NCBI GenBank assembly: GCA_964369805.1 | Contig: CAYJFM010000001.1 | Span: forward strand, 20,698-84,697 | Length of the DNA stretch: 64,000 nucleotides | Direction: 5' to 3' | Source: CAYJHC01 sp964369805 | GTDB lineage: Bacteria; Bacillota; Clostridia; Peptostreptococcales; Anaerovoracaceae | Shown: piece by piece, positions 26,130-33,331 of the stretch | Numbering within the stretch: position 1 is the stretch's first letter | Layout of the letters: each line of letters opens with the position of its first letter | Position numbers and translations under genes: made by a program | The notes under the pieces: generated by a model | The model's input: only the letters and a program-made list of their open reading frames with translations | Database searches by the model: none | What the model was told of the DNA's origin: nothing

Positions 26130-29100
26130 ATGAATAACAAAAAAATTATTATTCCTATTGCCATAGTGCTATTTATAGCATTAGTAGCAGGGGGATATAG
26201 CCTTTCAAACAGTGGGGGTTTTGTAGGGGCAGATGCCGAGACTACTACAATAGGAGATAATGAAGTCCCGACTGGAAGTGGAAACGGTGATGGAAGTGGA
26301 AGCGGTGATGGAAACGGAAGTGGAACAGGAACCGGAAACGGTGATGGAAGTGGAAGTGGAACTGGAAGCGGAACAGGAAACGGAAGCGGAACAGGAAACG
26401 GAAGCGGAACTGGAAGCGGTGATGGAAATGGAAGCGGAAATGGAACAGGAAACGGAACTGGAAGCGGAACAGGAAACGGAAGCGGAAATGGCAATGGAAA
26501 CGACAACGATAACGATAACGATAGTGTCGTTGCAGATTTAATTGTAAATGAGACAGCTCAAATTTTAAATGTTGAGCAGGTTCACTTTGCAATATTAGAA
26601 TTAACTACAGGTAGTATTAATGACTATTCTTTTGCTTTGAATGGGCTTGCAATATCGCCAACTAAGGTTAATGACAAAGGCAGCATTATTAAGTTTGCAG
26701 TAAATCCAAAAGAAGTTGCAGAATTTACAGCTACAAATAGCAGTTCTGAATCAGAAACTATTAAACTAGGTGTTGGGCAAGGAGCCTTTACAGGAGAGGT
26801 AAATAGCCAAATTCCTACAAATGTTTTAGCAAGCGGTCCTGTAGACCTATTCGAATACTATCTACCACTATATGGTGAAGATGGTAAAGTGCTAGTAAAC
26901 CCATCTAAAACAACTTTTGATACTGAAAGTGAAGGAGCTACAACAGTAGACCCAACTTTACCAGAGTTGTATAGCCCAAGAAATCCAGTTGATGAAGATA
27001 TTATAATCAAATTCAACTTAACAGATGAAGCTGAAGTTTGGAAAAATGGAATTACAAGTGTTGAGAAGAGATTTGACAGTTATACAACTACACCAGTAGC
27101 CTATAGCATCAAAGTTGAAGACAGCGACTATAGTCCTACAGGAAAAGTTGGATACATTATCATTGATAAAGATGATCCTTCAATTGATGGACGTAACGGA
27201 ATGCACACTATAGTAATAAAATCTAACGGACATAACAATTCTACAATAACAGTAGAAACTGTAGAAAAAGCAGGCAAAATGAATTTAAGTGGAAACTTTA
27301 ACTATTGGGCAAACCAAGATTTATTATTTGTGCTTGAAGATTTTAACTATGCTATAACAAATCCAGTTCATACAGTAATGCTAGATGGAGTAGTGCTAGA
27401 CAATCTATTAGACGTAGATGAAGATGCACCGTATGATTATCATGTAGTGTCAAACTTAGTTCGACTAACTGATGGAGCACTTGAAAAACTAACTCCTGGT
27501 GAGCATACACTTGTTGTTAGAGCCACAGGATTTGAAGACTATACAAAAACTTTTACTCTTGAAAAAGCGCCTGCAGGAACTACAAACCCAACATGGGGTG
27601 ATAGTGGCGACACTAAAACAGAATCAAAATCTTCAGTGATAGATAACTACGGAATTGATGCAGTTTCATCTGCAACATCTTCAGGTGGATCTATTGGAGG
27701 ATCTTCTGATGGAAGCGGCAGCGCAGGATATATTAGAGCAAATGTAAATATTGAATTTGATATGATAGCAAATGCTAAAATTTTAGCAGCCCTAGGCAAA
27801 AGCACTGGATACTCAACAGGTGTAACTGAATGGTGGGATGCTCTAACTAAAGATGCTCTTTTCTTTGAGGATGGAACAGACCTTCTAATTGATTATACAG
27901 CATATAAGAATGCGGCTGGAATGGCATACTCTAATGAAGATGATAACTACAGTGATGATTACTTAACTTTCTTAGAGTTATACACTAAAATGAGTGGAAG
28001 TACATCTTACTGGTACGAGGATGAGTTTGAATATTTAAATAGACCTTACTGGGTGAAAAACCTATTGGAAAACGCTACCCTTGGAGATATGTACTTATAT
28101 GGTGAAATGTCTGCGAAGGAACCAGCAACACTGAGCGTAGAGGATACTAACTGGGGAGAGGATATTGTAATATCAATTACAGGTGATACTGAGTGGATAA
28201 ATAGCTTCTTGGCCTTAAAAATTGATGGAACAACAATGATTATTCCAAAAGAGGACCTAGTAATTTCAGCGGATGAAATTGTGATTCCTGCAGAAAAATA
28301 TGGAAATCTATTAGGTAAAAAAGAGATAACTCTATTTGCTTATTCAGAAAAATACAAAACTGCAAAAGTTACATTTGACCTTTTTGAAAAGAACGACAGT
28401 GAGTTAGATGTTAAAATTGAAGCTAATGGAGATGTTACAATCTCAGGCATGAGTGAGGATTTTGCAAAGAAACTGACATCAGTAAGTGTTAATGGAAAAA
28501 CTCTATATAATGATAACCAAGTAGGCGGAAACAGTGGCTCATACGAACTTTCTGAAGAAACATTAACATTAAGAGCTAAACTGTTCGAAGGTGAGGATGC
28601 AATTTCTGGCCAGGTTACAGTTACTATGAAATCAGATGGATTTAGAGACCTGCCTTTCACATTTGACTACGATTCATTAGGGCTAAATGGTCCTCTAGTA
28701 GATGTACCAGCAGAAGTGAAACTTTCGGAAGAAAACACATTTGAAATAGGTGAGGATGTTGTTATTGATGGAACAGCAGATTATCTGTTAACACTAAAAG
28801 ACCTTGAAGTAGAAGGACAAACTGTTGAAGGAACAATTTCAGAAAATAAATTGATTTTACCAGGAAAGTACTTTGATGCAGCAGGCGAATATACAATAAC
28901 GATTAAATCTACAAAATATAAAACTAAAGAATTTAAAATAAATATTGCAGGTTCTACTTTAGAAACAGTGCCATCAATAGTAAAAGCAGATAAGGAAAAA
29001 ATAAATCTTGATGGTAAAGTAAGAATTACACTTGCAAACTTCTCTTCAGGAGATGAGTACAAAGAGGCTTTTGTTGGTATTACAGTTGATGAAGAGTCTA

Positions 29101-30848
29101 ACTTTATTCACGCAAGCAAATTAGGTAGCTTAGATTGGTTTGACTACTTTGACCTAACAGGTGAAGATCTAGGCGGAATCGGAACACATGAAATAACTTT
29201 AAAAGCAAAAGGTTACAAGGATAAAGTAATCACAGTAGAAGTTGTAGGAAAATCAGTGCCATATGATTTAGGCATTATTGATAGTAAAGGTTACAAAGTA
29301 ACATCTCCAACAATTGAAGCTGGTGGAGAAATCATGATATGGGTTGGTGATCAGTGGAGCGCAGACTATGAAAAAGCGTATACAGGAGTTTCAATTAATG
29401 GAGCTGAAGCAAAGGAATATGCAGTTGAAGAATTTGAGACTGAAGGCTTCTTCGGTGAAACCTTATCAGTTATAAAAATTCCTGCTAGCAACTTAGAAAC
29501 TGGCGAAAACACTGTAACAATGAAGGCAACAGGTTATGCAGATGAGGATCTAACAGTTAAAGTTAATGCACCACCTTTAAAAGAAGTGCCATCAGTAGTA
29601 TCAGCAAATAAAGAGAAAGTAAGCGCAAATGAAACAGTTAGAATTGCTTTGGCAAACTACTCTTCAGGAGATGAATACAAAGAAGCATTTGAAGGAATCT
29701 ATATTAATGATAAAACTACTATGATAGTGGCTAGTGAACTAAACGATCTTAGCTGGTTTGACTACTTTGAACTAACAGGAGAAGAATTAGGAGGCGTTGG
29801 TAGCCGTACAATTACTTTGAAGGCTGAAGGTTATGAGGATAAGACAATCGAGATAGAGGTTGTAGGCAAATCAGTACCATATGATTTAGGCTTTATTGAC
29901 AACAGTGGATATAAAGTGAATTCTCCGACAGTTGAAGCTGATGGTGAAGCAATGGTATGGGTTGGCGATCAGTGGAGCTCAGACTATGAAAAAGCATATG
30001 CAGGAGTTTCAATTAATGGGGCTGAAGCAAAGAAATACGTAGTTGAAAAGTTTGAAACTGAAGGCTACTTCAGCGAAACATTATCAGTTATAAAAATTCC
30101 TGCAAGTGATCTGACAGTTGGCGAAAATATTATAACGATGAAGGCGACTGGCTACGCAGATCAAGACCTTAAGATTACAGCAAAAGAAAGCACAACTACT
30201 CCGGAACCAGAAGCAAAAGAAGTGCCAAGCCAAGTAAAAGTGAACTATACAACAAGAGATGCATCATTGTATCAATACTTCCAATTTACAATATACAATA
30301 TGTGGCTAAGTGGTGGCGATGAATCTTACATGGATGCATTTACAGGAATGCTGGTAGATGGTGAAGTATTCACTGATTATACTAGAAACACTAGCTCAGG
30401 ATTAGCGGTTAACATTAATGCAGAGCAACTAACAAACGGAGACCATGTAGTTACATTAAAAGCTGATGGATACAAAGATAAGGTGATTAATATAACTGTA
30501 ATCGGGAACGCAGAAACTCCAGAAAACAAGTTAACACCACCAGAGGGTATAGAGGTGGAAGAGTATTCAGCTAGTCCATTTGACCCAGCCAGTGACATAA
30601 AATTAGAAATTTATAGTTATTATAACTGGGGTGTTTCAGCTGACCAACAAGCAGCAAACATAGCTTATGGAAACCTTATAGAAAGCGTAACTGTAAATGG
30701 TGTTGAAGTTTCACTAGAGGATATCTTCACAAATACAGATAACGAAAAATATGTAATGATTAGTTTAGAGACTTTAACCGATGGCGAGAATAAAATAGTA
30801 ATCTCAGCAGATGGATATGAAGATTTAACGCTAACATATAATAAGTAA
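26130..30848 (+). CDS. Giant surface protein with repeated hemoglobin-interaction-type (DUF1533) modules
   Basis: The 1572-residue exported protein starts with a basic end and hydrophobic segment (IIIPIAIVLFIALVAGG). A strict Gly-X array follows at residues 49-124, then an Asn-Asp run. The body carries many beta-rich modules ending in patterns such as HEITLKAKGYKDKVITVEV and NTVTMKATGYADEDLTV, which match the DUF1533/Shr hemoglobin-interacting module. Two 206-residue units (from 28968 and 29586) are near-duplicates. GIDAVSSATSS at residue 508 resembles the FMN-attachment consensus. There is no LPXTG, C-terminal membrane segment, S-layer or choline module, so it is either secreted or held by the N-terminal helix, with the Gly-X array crossing the wall. 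The ATG at 26130 has GGAGG 5 nt upstream; ATG 26106 is an alternative. Confidence 0.8.
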   Translation: MNNKKIIIPIAIVLFIALVAGGYSLSNSGGFVGADAETTTIGDNEVPTGSGNGDGSGSGDGNGSGTGTGNGDGSGSGTGSGTGNGSGTGNGSGTGSGDGNGSGNGTGNGTGSGTGNGSGNGNGNDNDNDNDSVVADLIVNETAQILNVEQVHFAILELTTGSINDYSFALNGLAISPTKVNDKGSIIKFAVNPKEVAEFTATNSSSESETIKLGVGQGAFTGEVNSQIPTNVLASGPVDLFEYYLPLYGEDGKVLVNPSKTTFDTESEGATTVDPTLPELYSPRNPVDEDIIIKFNLTDEAEVWKNGITSVEKRFDSYTTTPVAYSIKVEDSDYSPTGKVGYIIIDKDDPSIDGRNGMHTIVIKSNGHNNSTITVETVEKAGKMNLSGNFNYWANQDLLFVLEDFNYAITNPVHTVMLDGVVLDNLLDVDEDAPYDYHVVSNLVRLTDGALEKLTPGEHTLVVRATGFEDYTKTFTLEKAPAGTTNPTWGDSGDTKTESKSSVIDNYGIDAVSSATSSGGSIGGSSDGSGSAGYIRANVNIEFDMIANAKILAALGKSTGYSTGVTEWWDALTKDALFFEDGTDLLIDYTAYKNAAGMAYSNEDDNYSDDYLTFLELYTKMSGSTSYWYEDEFEYLNRPYWVKNLLENATLGDMYLYGEMSAKEPATLSVEDTNWGEDIVISITGDTEWINSFLALKIDGTTMIIPKEDLVISADEIVIPAEKYGNLLGKKEITLFAYSEKYKTAKVTFDLFEKNDSELDVKIEANGDVTISGMSEDFAKKLTSVSVNGKTLYNDNQVGGNSGSYELSEETLTLRAKLFEGEDAISGQVTVTMKSDGFRDLPFTFDYDSLGLNGPLVDVPAEVKLSEENTFEIGEDVVIDGTADYLLTLKDLEVEGQTVEGTISENKLILPGKYFDAAGEYTITIKSTKYKTKEFKINIAGSTLETVPSIVKADKEKINLDGKVRITLANFSSGDEYKEAFVGITVDEESNFIHASKLGSLDWFDYFDLTGEDLGGIGTHEITLKAKGYKDKVITVEVVGKSVPYDLGIIDSKGYKVTSPTIEAGGEIMIWVGDQWSADYEKAYTGVSINGAEAKEYAVEEFETEGFFGETLSVIKIPASNLETGENTVTMKATGYADEDLTVKVNAPPLKEVPSVVSANKEKVSANETVRIALANYSSGDEYKEAFEGIYINDKTTMIVASELNDLSWFDYFELTGEELGGVGSRTITLKAEGYEDKTIEIEVVGKSVPYDLGFIDNSGYKVNSPTVEADGEAMVWVGDQWSSDYEKAYAGVSINGAEAKKYVVEKFETEGYFSETLSVIKIPASDLTVGENIITMKATGYADQDLKITAKESTTTPEPEAKEVPSQVKVNYTTRDASLYQYFQFTIYNMWLSGGDESYMDAFTGMLVDGEVFTDYTRNTSSGLAVNINAEQLTNGDHVVTLKADGYKDKVINITVIGNAETPENKLTPPEGIEVEEYSASPFDPASDIKLEIYSYYNWGVSADQQAANIAYGNLIESVTVNGVEVSLEDIFTNTDNEKYVMISLETLTDGENKIVISADGYEDLTLTYNK
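26274..26525 (+). repeat. Low-complexity Gly-X dipeptide array
   Basis: Eighty-four codons encode 38 consecutive Gly-X pairs, X being Ser, Asn, Thr or Asp, followed by an Asn-Asp run ending in Ser. Glycine codons are GGA, GGT or GGC, giving a hexanucleotide-like DNA repeat. The reverse strand is open and reads as a Pro-rich shadow. Confidence 0.95.
28968..30221 (+). repeat. Tandem ~206-residue duplication within surface protein
   Basis: Unit 1 starts at 28968 and unit 2 at 29586 (offset 618 nt); a partial third begins at 30222. Shared landmarks are ANxSSGDEYKEAF, DWFDYF or SWFDYF, GKSVPYDLG, VGDQWS and SVIKIPAS. Each unit contains two modules. Confidence 0.9.
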
Positions 30849-30984
30849 AACAAAGAAACACAGAAGAATCACAAGTCTTTCAGTAACTCATCATAAATAA
30901 AGAGTAGAATGAACTTGTTAGTCAAAGAGATGTACTCCCAAACACACATCTCAAAAAAAATAAAAAATTTCATAATCTTCTAAG

Positions 30985-31021
30985 ACGGGGTTGGTGTATG
31001 CTAGCCTCGTTTTCCTTTTTT
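30985..31021 (+). terminator. Terminator-like hairpin after surface protein
   Basis: ACGGGG (30985-30990) pairs with CCTCGT (31005-31010, one G-U), followed by a T-rich tract. It lies 136 nt after the stop and just before the assembly gap. The interval 30849-30984 shows nothing else I can name. Confidence 0.55.
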
Positions 31022-31058
31022 GCTTGTCTTTTTCGCGCTACACTGCGTCATCGTCCTT

Positions 31059-31158
31059 NNNNNNNNNNNNNNNNNNNNNNNNNNNNNNNNNNNNNNNNNN
31101 NNNNNNNNNNNNNNNNNNNNNNNNNNNNNNNNNNNNNNNNNNNNNNNNNNNNNNNNNN
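31059..31158. other. Assembly gap (100 N)
   Basis: Exactly 100 N, the conventional placeholder for a gap of unknown size. Sequence and any gene between the surface protein and gyrB are missing, and the joining of the two sides is an assembly inference. Confidence 0.99.
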
Positions 31159-31237
31159 CACACATTTAAAGCTATTTATTAAAGGATATTACCGATTTTA
31201 TACGTGTTTTGGACTTAATGACACAGACGAAGTAGAC

Positions 31238-31273
31238 GGGGCTTTATTTCGCAATTTAAAGCCTCTTTTCCTT
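31238..31273 (+). terminator. Terminator of an unseen gene before gyrB
   Basis: GGGGCTTTA (31238-31246) pairs with TAAAGCCTC (31257-31265, one G-U), followed by TTTTCCTT. It ends a plus-strand transcript whose gene lies in or beyond the gap, or comes from the other contig. Confidence 0.75.
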
Positions 31274-31317
31274 GAAAAAAAAGCCCAAATATAGTATAAT
31301 TAAATATAACTTTGGGC
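31272..31317 (+). promoter_or_regulatory. gyrBA promoter with inverted repeat around the -10
   Basis: TTGAAA (31272-31277), a 17-nt spacer and TATAAT (31295-31300) lie 55 nt before the gyrB start. GCCCAAA (31283-31289) and TTTGGGC (31311-31317) form a perfect 7-bp inverted repeat that encloses the -10 and probable start site, as an operator or supercoiling-sensitive element might. Confidence 0.7.
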
Positions 31318-31354
31318 AATATCAATGTGGCTCATAATTAAAGAAAGGGATAAA

Positions 31355-33307
31355 ATGACCGAACAAAACAAGAAACAATATAATGCCGAGCAAATACAGG
31401 TACTAGAAGGGCTAGAGCCTGTAAGAGTAAGGCCAGGTATGTATATCGGAAGTACAGGGGAAAAGGGTCTACACCACCTTGTATATGAAATAGTAGACAA
31501 TAGCGTGGACGAAGCCTTGGCAGGATACTGTAAGCATATTACAGTATCAATCTTAGAAGGCAATGGAATAAAAGTAACAGATGATGGTAGAGGGATGCCA
31601 GTTGATAAACATCCAAAGCTTGGAATACCTGCAGTTGAAGTAATTCATACAGTTTTGCATGCAGGTGGTAAGTTTGGTGGAGGCGGATACAAGGTATCGG
31701 GAGGTCTTCACGGGGTAGGAGCTTCAGTTGTAAACGCACTTTCATCAGATATGAAGGTAGAGGTAAAAAGAGGCGGAAAAATTTACGAGCAGAAATACTC
31801 TAAGGGTAAGGTAGTAACTAAGCTAAAAGTTATTGGTGAAACCGAAGAAACTGGATCTGCAACAGTTTTCTGGCCAGACGACACAATATTTGAAGAAACA
31901 GTTTTTGACTACAGCACACTTCAATACAGATTAAGAGAAATGGCTTTTCTAAACAAAGGAATTTCAATAACCTTAACAGACGAAAGAGAAGAAGAAAAAG
32001 TCAAAGGCGAGTTTAGACAAGATCAATTCTACTACGAAGGCGGAATAAAAGAGTTCGTAAAATACCAAAACGAAAGCAAAGAGCCTATTCATTCAAATGT
32101 AGTGTACTTTGAAGTACAAGGAAGAGACAAGTCTGGAACAAATGAAATGGAAGCGGAAGTAGCATTCCAGTATACAGACAGATACACAGAAGTTGTTTTC
32201 TCATATGCAAATAACATTAACACAACAGACGGTGGATACCACTTAGTTGGATTTAGAACAGCCTTAACAAAAGCTATAAACGAATATGCGAAGAAAAATA
32301 AATTCTTAAAAGACGGAGAATCAGGACTTTCTGGTGACGATGTTAGAGAAGGCTTGACGGCAATAATTTCGGTTAAACTTACAAACCCACAGTTTGAAGG
32401 TCAAACAAAGGCGAAACTAGGTAACAGTGAAATGAGAGGCTTTGTAGAGACAGCAGCCAATGAAAATATAACGGCATTTTTACAAGAAAACCCAGCCCAA
32501 GCAAAGGCAATAATTACAAAATGTCTTCAAGCGCAAAGAGCTAGGGAAGCAGCTAGAAAAGCTAGAGAAATCACAAGAAAAAACAGCATGATGGACGGGC
32601 TATCTCTGCCAGGAAAACTTGCTGACTGCCAAGAAAAAGATCCAGCCTTATCTGAAATTTTCTTAGTCGAAGGGGACTCTGCGGGAGGCTCTGCAAAACA
32701 AGGAAGAGACAGAGCTAGACAAGCGGTCCTACCTCTAAGAGGAAAGATTCTTAACGTAGAGAAAGCAAGGCTAGATAAAATCCTAGGATCAGATGAAATC
32801 AAGAATATGATAACAGCTTTTGGCTGCGGAATAGGTGATGACTTTAATGTAGAAAAACTAAGATATCACAAAATAATTATCATGACCGATGCGGACGTAG
32901 ACGGAGCACATATTAGAACACTTTTATTAACCTTCTTCTACAGATACATGACACCACTAATAGAAGATGGATATGTATATGCAGCTCAGCCGCCACTATT
33001 CAAAACGAAAAAAGGCAAAAGAGTTCATTACACATATTCAGAGCGCGAACAAGAAAAGCTAATGGAAGAACTATCGGAAATCCCAGGTAAAGCTGACATC
33101 CAAAGATATAAAGGTCTTGGAGAGATGGACTATGACCAACTATGGGAAACAACTATGGACTTCTCAAACAGAACGCTAATCCAAATCACGCTAGAAGACG
33201 TAGCTGCTGCAGATAATATCTTCACGACTCTTATGGGTGACAAAGTACCACCACGTAAGAAGTTTATCGAAGAAAATGCAAGACACGTACAAAACCTAGA
33301 TATTTAG
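31355..33307 (+). CDS. gyrB: DNA gyrase subunit B
   Basis: The 650-residue ATPase subunit of type II topoisomerase introduces negative supercoils with GyrA. It has the GHKL N-box EIVDNSVDEALAG, the ATP-lid glycines GGLHGVGASVVNALS, the QTKAKLGNSE region, the Toprim motif EGDSAGGSAKQGRDR and metal Asp residues in DADVDGAHI. It ends in a standard tail domain. The start at 31355 has AAAGGGA upstream and gives the usual N-terminus; the frame extends 10 codons further with no similarity. gyrA follows after 24 nt. Confidence 0.98.
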   Translation: MTEQNKKQYNAEQIQVLEGLEPVRVRPGMYIGSTGEKGLHHLVYEIVDNSVDEALAGYCKHITVSILEGNGIKVTDDGRGMPVDKHPKLGIPAVEVIHTVLHAGGKFGGGGYKVSGGLHGVGASVVNALSSDMKVEVKRGGKIYEQKYSKGKVVTKLKVIGETEETGSATVFWPDDTIFEETVFDYSTLQYRLREMAFLNKGISITLTDEREEEKVKGEFRQDQFYYEGGIKEFVKYQNESKEPIHSNVVYFEVQGRDKSGTNEMEAEVAFQYTDRYTEVVFSYANNINTTDGGYHLVGFRTALTKAINEYAKKNKFLKDGESGLSGDDVREGLTAIISVKLTNPQFEGQTKAKLGNSEMRGFVETAANENITAFLQENPAQAKAIITKCLQAQRAREAARKAREITRKNSMMDGLSLPGKLADCQEKDPALSEIFLVEGDSAGGSAKQGRDRARQAVLPLRGKILNVEKARLDKILGSDEIKNMITAFGCGIGDDFNVEKLRYHKIIIMTDADVDGAHIRTLLLTFFYRYMTPLIEDGYVYAAQPPLFKTKKGKRVHYTYSEREQEKLMEELSEIPGKADIQRYKGLGEMDYDQLWETTMDFSNRTLIQITLEDVAAADNIFTTLMGDKVPPRKKFIEENARHVQNLDI

Positions 33308-33331
33308 TAATTGTATAGGTAAGGAGAAAAA

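Noticed and set aside
26084..26506. Long Pro-rich open frame on the minus strand
   Set aside because: It is the antisense of the Gly-X array; the regular codon pattern keeps the reverse strand open. It has no ribosome site or family similarity.
26274..26525. Short repeats resembling a CRISPR or minisatellite array
   Set aside because: The repeat is in frame inside a CDS with a 6-nt period and no unique spacers. No cas genes are present.
30991..31294. Open frames spanning the N run
   Set aside because: They exist only because N codons are read as unknown residues; the flanks are non-coding terminator regions.
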